From positions 1-48,645 of the forward strand of contig NZ_JAIELN010000027.1 of NCBI RefSeq assembly GCF_019753045.1: DNA of 48,645 nt, read 5' to 3'. Of the stretch, positions 7,446 to 15,296 are shown piece by piece. Numbering within the stretch: position 1 is the first letter of the stretch; the number at the start of each line of letters is the position of its first letter. The DNA comes from Hyphomicrobium sp. Lineage in GTDB: Bacteria > Pseudomonadota > Alphaproteobacteria > Rhizobiales > Hyphomicrobiaceae. The translations under genes and the position numbers were made by a program. The notes under the pieces are model-generated. The model was not told the DNA's origin, did not search any database, and saw only the letters and a list, made by a program, of their open reading frames with translations.

Positions 7446-8258
7446 TCAGATCTTCCAGCCGCCGTGGATGGCCGCGATGCCGCCCGTCAAATTCCGGTAG
7501 TTGACGCGAGAAAACCCGGCATTGCGAACGAGTTCCGCGAATTTCTCCTGGGTCGGGAAACGGCGGATGCTTTCAACGAGATAGCGATAAGATTCAGCGT
7601 CTCCGGCCGTCAATTGGCCGAGGCGTGGAATGATCTCGAATGAGTGAAAGTCGTAGAGGCGGTCGAGAACCGGAACCCGGCATTCGGAAAATTCGAGGCA
7701 AAGGAAGCGGCCGCCGGGTTTCAAGACGCGATAGGCTTCGGAAAGCGCCTTATCAATGTGGGTGACGTTGCGAATGCCGAATGCGATCGTGTAGGCGTCG
7801 AAGCTGCTGCTCTCAAAGGGCAATTCCTCGGCGTTGCCTTCGACGCACTGAATGCGGTTTTGCAGACCGGCGTCAGCGATGCGGCGGCGCCCTACCTCAA
7901 GCATCTCGGGGCTGATGTCGCAGATGACGGCGGTGGCGTTCGGTCCGCTATCCTCGGCATAGCGGATCGAGATGTCGCCGGTGCCGCCCGCAACATCGAG
8001 CAGCTTGAACGGCGTTGCGCCGCGCGGCGGGTTGAGCATCGTGACGAACTCGCGCTTCCACAGCCGATGCAGGCCGCCCGACATCAGGTCGTTCATCAGA
8101 TCGTAACGGCCGGCGACGGACGCGAAGACCTTGTTGACGAGGCCCTGGCGCTCGGTCTCTGGAACGGCGCGGAAGCCGAACGACGCCGTATTTTCGGACG
8201 CGTGCTCAGCCGTATTCTGGGCGGTATTCTGGCTTGTAGTTTGTGAATTCTGATCCAT
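7446..8258 (-). CDS. ubiE: Ubiquinone/menaquinone methyltransferase UbiE
   Basis: A 270-residue SAM-dependent C-methyltransferase acting on the benzoquinol ring in ubiquinone synthesis. Family marks: VASRYD-type [17 protein letters not shown] near residue 45, SAM motif [13 protein letters not shown] near 90, and the UbiE signature [17 protein letters not shown] near 165. The N-terminal 25 residues are a low-complexity Asn/Thr/Gln/Ser tail ([17 protein letters not shown]) not present in most UbiE proteins. It is divergent from mutM with about 90 bases between starts. It shares strand with ubiB downstream, so the locus is a split ubi cluster. Confidence 0.96.
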   Translation of the reverse strand: MDQNSQTTSQNTAQNTAEHASENTASFGFRAVPETERQGLVNKVFASVAGRYDLMNDLMSGGLHRLWKREFVTMLNPPRGATPFKLLDVAGGTGDISIRYAEDSGPNATAVICDISPEMLEVGRRRIADAGLQNRIQCVEGNAEELPFESSSFDAYTIAFGIRNVTHIDKALSEAYRVLKPGGRFLCLEFSECRVPVLDRLYDFHSFEIIPRLGQLTAGDAESYRYLVESIRRFPTQEKFAELVRNAGFSRVNYRNLTGGIAAIHGGWKI

Positions 8259-8347
8259 ATCCGCAGCATAGCCGTTCGCGCGTTGGCGCGCTATCGTCGG
8301 CTCGTCTCATCCTCAACGCCGCCTCAACACCAGGTATTCTTGCAGCC

Positions 8348-9229
8348 ATGCCCGAGCTTCCGGAGGTCGAAACCGTTCGTCGCGGCCTGGCGCCGGTTCT
8401 CGTTGGCCGCCGGGTGGCATCGCTCGACGCGCGGCGGCCCGATTTACGGTTTCCGTTTCCTGAGAGATTTGCCCAGCGGGTCGCCGGGCAGTCGATCGTC
8501 GGGCTCGAGCGCCGCGCGAAATACCTGATTGCATCGCTGTCGAGCGGGGAGGATCTCGTCATGCATCTCGGCATGACCGGGCGCTTCACCATTGTCCACG
8601 GCGGGATTGCCGATACTCCGGGCCATTACGCGCATGGGACGGGCCCAGATCCGACGCACGATCACGTCGTGCTCAATCTCTCGGATGGGACGAAGGTGAT
8701 CTACAATGATCCGAGGCGGTTCGGCTTCATGGTGATGATGGCGCATAGGGAGCGCCCGCAGCATGCGCTCTTTCGCGATCTTGGCGCCGAGCCGCTCGGC
8801 GAGGAGCTGACGGCTGAATATCTGGCGTCCAAGGCGCTGGGAAGAAAGGTCAATCTCAAGGCCTTTCTGATGGATCAGCACGTCATCGCGGGGCTTGGAA
8901 ACATCTACGTTTCGGAAGCGCTCTATCAGGCGGGGTTGTCGCCGGACAGGGCCGCCGCGAGCCTGGCCAATCGGCGCGGGGCGCCGACGGAACGCGCCAT
9001 CAAGCTGGTGCCGGCAATCCGGGACGTGCTCGAACGCGCGATCGACGCTGGCGGTTCGACGCTTCGCGATTACAGGCATGCCGACGGAAAGCGCGGGTCT
9101 TTTCAGGAGAGGTTCGGGGTTTACGATCGCGCGGGGTCCGTCTGCCAAACTCCGGGGTGCGGGGGCGAGATACGCCGTGCCGTCCACTCGGGGCGCGCGA
9201 CATTCTATTGCCCGCGCTGTCAACGGTGA
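8348..9229 (+). CDS. mutM: Formamidopyrimidine-DNA glycosylase (Fpg)
   Basis: A 293-residue bifunctional DNA glycosylase/AP lyase that removes 8-oxoguanine and other oxidised purines. The N-terminus MPELPEVETVRRGL carries the catalytic Pro2 and Glu3, which fixes the start at 8348. MHLGMTGRF follows near residue 75, and the helix-two-turn-helix GLGNIYVSEALYQAGL lies near 180-195. The C-terminal zinc finger reads CQTPGCGGEI then YCPRCQR, with CxxxxC spacing in the first half. Length is normal. It is divergent from ubiE and convergent with the membrane protein gene 9 bases after its stop. Confidence 0.97.
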   Translation: MPELPEVETVRRGLAPVLVGRRVASLDARRPDLRFPFPERFAQRVAGQSIVGLERRAKYLIASLSSGEDLVMHLGMTGRFTIVHGGIADTPGHYAHGTGPDPTHDHVVLNLSDGTKVIYNDPRRFGFMVMMAHRERPQHALFRDLGAEPLGEELTAEYLASKALGRKVNLKAFLMDQHVIAGLGNIYVSEALYQAGLSPDRAAASLANRRGAPTERAIKLVPAIRDVLERAIDAGGSTLRDYRHADGKRGSFQERFGVYDRAGSVCQTPGCGGEIRRAVHSGRATFYCPRCQR

Positions 9230-9238
9230 GATGCGAGG

Positions 9239-9856
9239 TCAGTTGGCGGCGTGACGTTCGGCGAGGGTGCTGTTCGTCTTGACGATGATGGCGCTGAGGC
9301 ACATCACGGCGAAACCGCCGGCGAGGAAAAGCTGGTTTGCCGCCCAATCGCCGCGGAGCGTTGCGAGCTTTCCCGAGCTGATGAGCCAGATAAGTCCGCC
9401 GGCGATGGCGAACGCCTGATAGGTCATAAATCGAACCATGCGTTCGATCGCCTGAGGTTTCGACCAGTCATCATGCGGGTCTTTCAGACGCGACAGGTAA
9501 TAGGCGTAGGCTCCAGCGACCAGCACCATGGCGGAGCCATATTCCCAGCCGTGCTGCCAGCGAATGCTGGTGCCGAGATAGATCGCGAAGAAAGCGAGTC
9601 CGCACCAAAGAAAGCTCAGCATCACCAGCCGTGTGGTTGCGATCATCGCATCACGCGCCGTTATCTCGCCGACGTCCGGCGCTCGCCGCCATACCGGCGC
9701 GTTCGTTCGTATTGCCGCCGTCACGATGACGAATACGAAGACCGCTGCGGCGATCGCCGCTTCGACTTTCTGCAGAGCGCCTGCGGCCAGGAACATGGCG
9801 ATCAGGGCTACTGCGAGCGTCGTCAGCAGCAAGGGAAGAGCTGGGCGCAAGGTCAT
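9239..9856 (-). CDS. Six-helix membrane protein, paralogue A
   Basis: A 205-residue protein with about six hydrophobic helices (LPLLLTTLAVALIAMFLAAG, AAAVFVFVIVTAAI, MLSFLWCGLAFFAIYLG, GSAMVLVAGAYAYYLS, FAIAGGLIWLIS, LAGGFAVMCLSAIIV). I do not recognise a named family. It aligns over its whole length with its upstream neighbour at 9899-10483: helix order, loop lengths and the DWA-N-F-GG element before the last helix are shared. They lie 42 bases apart on the same strand and probably arose by an old tandem duplication, since identity is low. No conserved charged residues within helices suggest a transport path. Confidence 0.7.
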   Translation of the reverse strand: MTLRPALPLLLTTLAVALIAMFLAAGALQKVEAAIAAAVFVFVIVTAAIRTNAPVWRRAPDVGEITARDAMIATTRLVMLSFLWCGLAFFAIYLGTSIRWQHGWEYGSAMVLVAGAYAYYLSRLKDPHDDWSKPQAIERMVRFMTYQAFAIAGGLIWLISSGKLATLRGDWAANQLFLAGGFAVMCLSAIIVKTNSTLAERHAAN

Positions 9857-9898
9857 TTAGGCCGAATGTCCCTGTGGTGAGAGGCGTCTCGTCTTCGA

Positions 9899-10483
9899 TC
9901 ACGCGTTGGCGGGCGACCGTATCGCATCGAGGCTGATCGCTGCAATTGCCAGAGCGCCGAAGAAGAAGATGTTGCAGCCGGCCCAATCGGCGTGAGTTTC
10001 CGCGCGCGGAAATTTCTCGTCGACGAAGAGGCTGATGATGCCAGCGACCATGCCGACGATCTGCGCTTTCAGCAGAATGCGTCCAAACTTGACGAGCGTC
10101 GCGTCAGTGCGTCCGGCCGCCCGATCGCGATCGAGAAGGAACGAGAAACCGATGCTCGCCAAGGCTGCGAAAGCGAACCCTAAGAAGAACTGCCACCATT
10201 CGCGCCAATGCGCATCGATGACGAACAGGTAGGTCACCAGCAACGTCAGCCCGCCCCATGCCCATATCAGTGCGAGATAACGTGCGGTCGAACTTGCAAC
10301 GGCGGTTGCGGGGGCACCGACGTCATTGAGCTGCCGATGCTCGCGGATCGCGATGAGAGCAATTGCGATGCTGACGGCGGCCACGGCGGCCATTTGCAAC
10401 ATCGGCTGGTTGGCGGCGGCGGCCAAGATGGTCGCAAAAATCGCGGCTGCCAGGGCAAACAGCCATCCGGTCCAAGACAACAT
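9899..10483 (-). CDS. Six-helix membrane protein, paralogue B
   Basis: A 194-residue integral membrane protein with about six helices (LFALAAAIFATILAAAA, AAVAAVSIAIALIAI, LIWAWGGLTLLVTYLFVI, FLGFAFAALASIGFSFLL, AQIVGMVAGIISLFV, FFFGALAIAAISLDAI). It is a diverged copy of the protein at 9239-9856, and both carry an aromatic-rich loop after helix 3 (HWREWWQFF here, WQHGWEYG there). It is the first gene of the pair; the second starts 42 bases later. Function is unknown. The pair is divergent from rpsT with a 287-base gap. Confidence 0.7.
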   Translation of the reverse strand: MLSWTGWLFALAAAIFATILAAAANQPMLQMAAVAAVSIAIALIAIREHRQLNDVGAPATAVASSTARYLALIWAWGGLTLLVTYLFVIDAHWREWWQFFLGFAFAALASIGFSFLLDRDRAAGRTDATLVKFGRILLKAQIVGMVAGIISLFVDEKFPRAETHADWAGCNIFFFGALAIAAISLDAIRSPANA

Positions 10484-10587
10484 TCTCTAGAGATCCCCCC
10501 AAGATGCTAGGCTTCGGCCTTTTAGGCCATACGGCTTATCGCAAATGGCGGGGAAAAGCGCTGCGACCGGCGGCGACATCGAATTCC

Positions 10588-10606
10588 GCCCGATATCGGG
10601 CTTTTT
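10588..10606 (+). terminator. Orphan intrinsic terminator upstream of rpsT promoter
   Basis: GCCCG (10588-10592) and CGGGC (10597-10601) with an ATAT loop are followed by TTTTTC. It is oriented on the plus strand, yet no plus-strand gene lies between mutM, which ended at 9229, and this point. It could end a short untranslated transcript or shield the rpsT promoter. Confidence 0.6.
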
Positions 10607-10621
10607 CATCATGCTGATTCA

Positions 10622-10650
10622 TTGACCGATCACTTTCGGACGGCTATACC
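10622..10650 (+). promoter_or_regulatory. Sigma-70 type promoter of rpsT
   Basis: TTGACC (10622-10627) and TATACC (10645-10650) are spaced by 17 bases, matching the housekeeping promoter pattern. Transcription would begin near 10657, about 114 bases before the rpsT start codon. Confidence 0.65.
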
Positions 10651-10770
10651 CCCCGCAAACCGTGTGCCTGGACCAACAATCCTGGGCCGACGAGAGATTT
10701 CTTCAACCCACCGCCTCGCCTAGCTTTCCGCTAACGCGCGGGCGTATTCGTAGCAATGTAAGGACAACCT

Positions 10771-11037
10771 ATGGCTAACACGTCGTCGGCGAAAAAAGCC
10801 ACGCGCCAGATGATCCGCCGCACTGAGGTGAACAAGAGCCGCCGCACGCGCGTCAAATCCGAAGTTCGCACTGTCGAAGAGGCTATTGCTTCCGGCGATG
10901 TCGCAAAGGCCAAGGCCGCTCTCGCCGCCGCCGAGCCCCTGCTTGTCCGCAGCGCCCAGAAGGGCGTCATGCACAAGCGCACGGCCAGCCGGAAGGTTTC
11001 CAGGCTCGCTCAGCGTGTCAAGGCCATGAGCGCGTAA
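10771..11037 (+). CDS. rpsT: 30S ribosomal protein S20
   Basis: An 88-residue, strongly basic helical protein that binds 16S rRNA in the body of the small ribosomal subunit. The N-terminus [29 protein letters not shown] and the C-terminal [15 protein letters not shown] segment are characteristic. Length is typical. AAGGA lies about 7 bases before the ATG. It has its own promoter at 10622-10650 and a strong terminator at 11099-11126. Placement of rpsT just upstream of dnaA is common in alphaproteobacteria. Confidence 0.97.
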   Translation: MANTSSAKKATRQMIRRTEVNKSRRTRVKSEVRTVEEAIASGDVAKAKAALAAAEPLLVRSAQKGVMHKRTASRKVSRLAQRVKAMSA

Positions 11038-11050
11038 CGTACATGTGAAT

Positions 11051-11076
11051 AACAGGGGCCAATTTTCCTCCCTGTT
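11051..11076 (+). other. Hairpin in the rpsT 3' untranslated region
   Basis: AACAGGG (11051-11057) pairs perfectly with CCCTGTT (11070-11076). No T-run follows, so termination is left to the next hairpin at 11099. It may stabilise the mRNA end. Confidence 0.5.
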
Positions 11077-11098
11077 GCACATTCGCACCGGTAAAGAG

Positions 11099-11126
11099 CG
11101 GGTCCAATTTCGGGCCCGTTTTTTTT
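11099..11126 (+). terminator. rpsT intrinsic terminator
   Basis: CGGGTCC (11099-11105) and GGGCCCG (11112-11118) form a 7-bp stem with one G-U pair, followed by eight T. This is a strong rho-independent terminator that isolates rpsT from the dnaA region. Confidence 0.9.
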
Positions 11127-11666
11127 AACGCCATTAACCTGCTGAAATCCGGGCAATCATGCGCGCTGGGCGTGTAAACCGGCGAAGGGCACAGCCTCCG
11201 TTCTCGTGCGGTCCTAAAAAAAAATGACGTATCGGTGACAGCTGCGACCACGCGGCTTGCCCGTGTTCCTCAACTGTCAAAATCCCGAATGAGTCAGGCA
11301 TTTATGCACAGGGCTTGCGAAGTGACTCACGTTGTCACCAACACCTGTGGACAACTTTTCTTCTCGCTGGACGCCCATAATGGGGACCAGAGCCGCTTGT
11401 CGAAAAGAAGGTTAAGGGCTAGTAAATTTCTCAGTGGATGGCAGCGGGGTAAAAGCGGTCGTTCGCACAGGTAAGTTCGGCGAGCGTAGCGTTCGAGGGC
11501 CAATAGAATTGGCGACCGCGAGCGCATCGTCAAAATAGATAAAGACCTGCGACTAACCTTTGGCGTTGCTGTGGCGGCGACCAGAGCAACTGGGGATTCT
11601 CCGGGCCTTACCTGGGGATACTTACGCGGGTCTTTATCAGTACTGCGTGTGACGGTGAGGGGATAA
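11127..11666. promoter_or_regulatory. Long intergenic region upstream of the rhodanese-dnaA genes, with DnaA-box-like sites
   Basis: No convincing gene is seen in these 540 bases. TTATGCACA at 11302-11310 is a perfect match to the DnaA box pattern TTATNCACA, and TGTGGACAA at 11346-11354 is its complement with one mismatch. GANTC sites, the target of the CcrM methylase, occur at 11291-11295, 11324-11328 and 11595-11599. TTAA-N7-TAAA at 11412-11426 is one base off the CtrA box. The region may hold the dnaA promoter with autoregulation, or part of an origin; two boxes are too few to call oriC. Confidence 0.5.
11302..11310 (+). promoter_or_regulatory. DnaA box
   Basis: TTATGCACA matches the DnaA-binding consensus TTATNCACA at all defined positions. 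A second, opposite-strand site with one mismatch lies 35 bases downstream at 11346-11354. Confidence 0.6.
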
Positions 11667-12110
11667 GTGGAAAAACTGGAAGCTTCTGGAGTCGAGGACG
11701 TACCCGTCCTCGAAACGTGGAAGCGTCTCGAAGGCGATCCGAAGGCCGTTCTTGTGGATGTTCGTACTCGTGCCGAGTGGGCGTTCGTTGGAATTCCGGA
11801 TCTTTCCAGGCTCCATGGGGAAGTTGTGCTGATGGAATGGCAGACATTTCCAGACGGCCGGACCGCCCCGGACTTCACTGAACGTCTAGACGCAGCGCTG
11901 ACTGCCAGGGGTGTGGAGAAGGACGCCGAGATCTTCTTCATTTGCCGCTCAGGCGGCCGCAGCCGGATGGCTGCAGAACAAATGACGGCGGTGGGGTATC
12001 GCCGGTGTCGCAACGTCATGGAGGGCTTTGAGGGACCATTAGACGCTAGCCAGCACCGCGGACGGATTTCCGGTTGGAAATTTGCGGGTCTCGATTGGGT
12101 GCAGGGCTAA
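11667..12110 (+). CDS. Rhodanese-domain protein
   Basis: A 147-residue single rhodanese domain, a fold that carries sulfur as a cysteine persulfide. The active-site loop is CRSGGRS with Cys93, and the fold marks VLVDVRTRAEW (residues 28-38) and the C-terminal GFEG-plus-GW region are present. It lacks a signal peptide, so it is cytoplasmic. The start is a GTG at 11667 with GAGGGG about 6 bases upstream; the reading frame has no better ATG. It is the gene directly before dnaA, 109 bases apart on the same strand, and may share its transcript. The physiological sulfur acceptor is unknown. Confidence 0.88.
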   Translation: MEKLEASGVEDVPVLETWKRLEGDPKAVLVDVRTRAEWAFVGIPDLSRLHGEVVLMEWQTFPDGRTAPDFTERLDAALTARGVEKDAEIFFICRSGGRSRMAAEQMTAVGYRRCRNVMEGFEGPLDASQHRGRISGWKFAGLDWVQG

Positions 12111-12219
12111 CGCGAAATCAGAGACGGCATAGACGGCACCGAACGGCGGAGGGTTACGCCGAACGGTGAAGAGGGGGGCGCTTCCAGGCGTCCCGCGTTA
12201 TCAGCGGGGAGTAAATACT

Positions 12220-13740
12220 ATGCAGGCAGCACAAAAAGCAGAGTCTCAGGATGTCGGTAGCGGACAGGGCGCCGAGACTCCGACGAGCGCGGTAGAGGGC
12301 CGCGGTCAGAAGGTTCGTGCGATGCTGAAGGTTCAGCTCGGCGACGAGGTCTATTCGAGCTGGTTCAAGAGCTTGGAATTCGAAAGCTTCGACGGCCGGA
12401 TCGTCAAGGTTTCGGTGCCTGTGAAATTCGTTCGCAACTGGATTCAAGAACATTATTCCGATCATCTGCTGCACTGCTCGCGGATAGAGTTCGCGACCGT
12501 GGAACGCGTCGAAGTGGTCTGGCGCCAGCCGGGTGCGGTTGCGCAGAGGCCGGGCGAAGCGCGTCCTCAAGACGCCAACACTGCGGCAACCGCTGCAACG
12601 CCTCCGCCGGCGGCACACACCGATCTTCCACAGCGTCCCGCGGCCTTGCGCGCGCCGGTGCTTCCGGTGCAGCGGACATCGGCCGGCGGCCTTGAGGGCT
12701 CTCCGCTCGACCCGCGCTATACGTTCGAAAGCTTCGTCGTTGGCGCCTCGAACCGCATGGCGCACGCGGGCGCGACGCAGGTCGCCGAAACGGTTCTTTC
12801 CGGCGCGCCGGGATACAACCCGCTCTATATCCACTCGCAGGTCGGCCTCGGCAAAAGCCATCTTCTTCACGCCATCGCCTGGGAAGTGAAGAAGCGCGCG
12901 CCGAACGCTCAGGTTCTTTACCTGACGGCGGAACGCTTCCGTTATCAGTTCGTCGAGGCTCTCCGCTCGTCCGATCCCTTGGCTTTCAAGGAGCGGTTCC
13001 GCAACATCAACATGTTGCTGATCGACGACCTCGAATTCCTGCAGGGTGAACGCACGGAGCAGGAGTTCGATCACATCATCAACGCGTTGCTCGACGGCGG
13101 CAAACAGGTCGTCGTCGCGTCGGCACGGGCTCCCAACCAGATCGAGCGCCTCAACGAACGCATGCGTTCGCGCCTGCAGCGCGGCCTCGTCACGGAGCTG
13201 CAATCGCTCGATCACGAGCTGCGGCTCAAAGTGCTCGACAAGCGGCTTGCCGAGAAGCGGGCGGCGGATCCGTCGTTCTCTCTGTCGCGGGACGTCATCG
13301 ATCTCTTGGCGTCGAGACTTACGGAGAACGGCCGCGAGCTCGAGGGTGCAGTTACGCGCCTTTATGCGACGTGGCAGTATATGCGCACGCAGATCACGCT
13401 CGATATCGCCGAGACCGTCATTCGCGATCTCGTTCAGAACCTCGAGCCGCGCCGGATCAAGATCGAAGACATCCTGCGCATCATTTCCAGGCATTACGGC
13501 GTGTCGAAGGGCGATCTCCTGTCGCAGAGGCGTCATCGTTCCGTCGTCTGGCCTCGCCAGATCGGAATGTATCTCGCCAAGCATCTGACGGCGCGGTCGC
13601 TCCCGGAAATCGGACGCCGTTTCGGTGGCCGCGACCACACGACCGTCCTGCATGCGATCCGCAAAATCGAGGGCGAAATCAGTAAGAATCCGAACCTCGG
13701 AGACGAGCTTGAGGAGCTGAAGAGGCTTCTCAACCACTGA
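12220..13740 (+). CDS. dnaA: Chromosomal replication initiator protein DnaA
   Basis: A 506-residue AAA+ protein that binds DnaA boxes and opens the origin. In order: an N-terminal DnaB/DnaA-interaction domain (about 30-110), a Pro/Ala/Gln-rich linker (about 110-165), the AAA+ core with Walker A GLGKSH (K212), Walker B LLIDDLEFLQ (D269-D270) and the arginine-rich RLNERMRSRLQRGL, then the DNA-binding domain ending in the signature GRDHTTVLHAIRKIE. Walker A has Ser where many DnaA proteins have Thr, a conservative change. The ATG at 12220 was chosen because GGGGAG lies 8 bases upstream; a GTG at 12166 would add 18 residues but has poor spacing. Confidence 0.97.
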   Translation: MQAAQKAESQDVGSGQGAETPTSAVEGRGQKVRAMLKVQLGDEVYSSWFKSLEFESFDGRIVKVSVPVKFVRNWIQEHYSDHLLHCSRIEFATVERVEVVWRQPGAVAQRPGEARPQDANTAATAATPPPAAHTDLPQRPAALRAPVLPVQRTSAGGLEGSPLDPRYTFESFVVGASNRMAHAGATQVAETVLSGAPGYNPLYIHSQVGLGKSHLLHAIAWEVKKRAPNAQVLYLTAERFRYQFVEALRSSDPLAFKERFRNINMLLIDDLEFLQGERTEQEFDHIINALLDGGKQVVVASARAPNQIERLNERMRSRLQRGLVTELQSLDHELRLKVLDKRLAEKRAADPSFSLSRDVIDLLASRLTENGRELEGAVTRLYATWQYMRTQITLDIAETVIRDLVQNLEPRRIKIEDILRIISRHYGVSKGDLLSQRRHRSVVWPRQIGMYLAKHLTARSLPEIGRRFGGRDHTTVLHAIRKIEGEISKNPNLGDELEELKRLLNH

Positions 13741-14058
13741 CCGCAAAGTCACCCCTTGCGGCCTGATGCGACGTAGGGCCGGCACACCTCCCCCGGAGTG
13801 CCGGCCTTGCCATGAGGTGGCTCGTCGAGCCTCCGTGCCTTGGATTCCTGGTCGAATCCGCGCCGGATCGGCGCGGGGGCGGGTCCGTTCTGGGCTGGCC
13901 AATACATCTTGCTTGAAAAGATGCCATCTTTCGGCTCTGATCCGGCTCCGTGGGCGATTCCGTTCGCTCCGGGGCCAACCGTTTTCTTGCGCGTGACGCC
14001 ACGGCGGTTTCAGGCCGCCATTCCACGCGCAATTTCATAGTCAATGCTGAGGATAGAC
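13741..14058. promoter_or_regulatory. dnaA-dnaN intergenic region
   Basis: This 318-base gap holds a perfect hairpin right after dnaA (13777-13806) and presumably the dnaN promoter. I could not place a clear -35/-10 pair. No gene or repeat is seen. Confidence 0.5.
13777..13806 (+). terminator. Hairpin after dnaA, probable terminator
   Basis: GGCCGGCAC (13777-13785) pairs perfectly with GTGCCGGCC (13798-13806). The following bases are TTGCC, so the T-run is weak. It may terminate partly or act as an mRNA end-stabiliser. Confidence 0.55.
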
Positions 14059-15177
14059 ATGCGTCTCGAGATCGAACGTGGGGAACTCTTGAAGGCGCTA
14101 AGCCACGTTACGAGCGTCGTTGAACGCCGCACGACGATACCGATCCTGTCGAACGTCATGCTGAAGGCGACCGGCGACGTTTTGATGTTCAAGGCGACGG
14201 ATCTCGAGCGCGAGGTCAGCGAGAGCGTCAGCGCGAAGGTTGCGACGCCCGGCACGCTGACCGTTCCGGCGCACGTTCTGCACGACATCGTGCGTAAGCT
14301 TCCCGACGGCGCCGAGATCGAAATGAAGCGCGACGGCGACAAAGAGCGCCTGACGATCACGTCGGGTCATTCGCGTTTCAGCCTGCAGATGCTCTCGGCC
14401 GACGACTTCCCGGATCTGGCTGTCGGCGAAATCGGTCATGAGTTCACGATCGAAGCCGGAGACCTGAAGCGGCTTATCGACAAGACGCGCTTCGCTATCT
14501 CGACAGAAGAAACACGCTACTACCTCAACGGCATCTATTTGCACCCCGCGGAGACCAACGGCACCAAGACACTGCGCGCGGTCGCGACCGACGGTCACCG
14601 CCTGGCGCAAGTCGAACTGCCTTTGCCGAAAGGCGCGGAAGGCATGCCGGGCGTTATCGTGCCGCGGAAGACGGTGCACGAGCTCGCGCGGCTTCTCGAA
14701 GACACGAGTGCGAAAGTCAAAGTCGGCGTTTCGCAGACGAAGGTCAGGTTCGAGATCGGGCCGGTCGTGCTGACGTCGAAGCTGATCGACGGGACGTTCC
14801 CGGATTACGGACGCGTCATTCCGCACAACAACGACAAAGAAATGAAAGTGCCGAACGCGTCGTTCAAGAGTGCGGTCGATCGCGTGTCAACGATTGCGAG
14901 CGAGCGCGGGCGCGCGGTGAAGCTCAACGTCGGCAAGGACAAGCTGATCCTGACTGTGAACAATCCTGAAGGCGGCAGCGCGACGGAAGAGATCGCCGTC
15001 GGCTATTCGTCCGGTCCGCTCGAGATCGGGTTCAACGCACGTTATCTGCTCGACATTGCCGATCAGCTCGAGAGCGAAGACGCGCGGTTTCTGCTGGCCG
15101 ATCCCGGTTCGCCGACGATGGTCCGCGACGGCGGCGACGGCAGCGCGCTTTACGTGCTGATGCCGATGCGGGTTTAG
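14059..15177 (+). CDS. dnaN: DNA polymerase III subunit beta (sliding clamp)
   Basis: A 372-residue processivity clamp that encircles DNA and tethers polymerase III. Three clamp repeats are visible, starting from MRLEIERGELLKALSHVTSVVERR and IPILSNVML, with FPDLAVGE near residue 120 and the C-terminal ALYVLMPMRV, where the final residues form part of the partner-binding pocket. The ATG at 14059 was chosen because GAGGA lies 5 bases upstream and the length becomes the family norm; an ATG at 14044 would add five residues. recF normally follows directly, but here a repeat-flanked DUF559 gene intervenes. Confidence 0.97.
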   Translation: MRLEIERGELLKALSHVTSVVERRTTIPILSNVMLKATGDVLMFKATDLEREVSESVSAKVATPGTLTVPAHVLHDIVRKLPDGAEIEMKRDGDKERLTITSGHSRFSLQMLSADDFPDLAVGEIGHEFTIEAGDLKRLIDKTRFAISTEETRYYLNGIYLHPAETNGTKTLRAVATDGHRLAQVELPLPKGAEGMPGVIVPRKTVHELARLLEDTSAKVKVGVSQTKVRFEIGPVVLTSKLIDGTFPDYGRVIPHNNDKEMKVPNASFKSAVDRVSTIASERGRAVKLNVGKDKLILTVNNPEGGSATEEIAVGYSSGPLEIGFNARYLLDIADQLESEDARFLLADPGSPTMVRDGGDGSALYVLMPMRV

Positions 15178-15200
15178 GCAGGATTCCGCCGAACCGATTT

Positions 15201-15235
15201 CCCCTCCCCTTGAGGGGGGAGGGGTTAGGGGTGGC
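15201..15235. repeat. Palindromic G/C-rich repeat A
   Basis: CCCCTCCCCTTGA followed by GGGGGGAGGGG and TTAGGGGTGGCG. The layout is the same as in the repeats at 15244-15293 and 15680-15722 (inverted CCCTCCCC arms, then a TTAGGG-type tail), but the sequence has diverged. It is a degenerate member of the same dispersed family. Confidence 0.7.
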
Positions 15236-15243
15236 GATCAGTT

Positions 15244-15293
15244 CCCTCTCCCCATTTCTGCACTCAATGGGGAGAGGGTTAGGGTGAGGGGCA
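15244..15293. repeat. Palindromic repeat B, left flank of DUF559 gene
   Basis: CCCTCTCCCC (15244-15253) and GGGGAGAGGG (15269-15278) form the arms, followed by the tail TTAGGGTGAGGGGCA. The 25 bases 15269-15293 are the exact reverse complement of 15680-15704. The tail ends 3 bases before the DUF559 stop codon. Confidence 0.9.
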
Positions 15294-15296
15294 GAC

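Noticed and set aside
11127-11666. Calling this stretch oriC
   Set aside because: Only two DnaA boxes, no clear AT-rich unwinding block, and alphaproteobacterial origins usually lie elsewhere, near hemE; kept as a candidate control region.
12154-13902. Minus-strand open frame of 582 residues opposite dnaA
   Set aside because: It covers dnaA fully in antisense; no start context or domain supports it.
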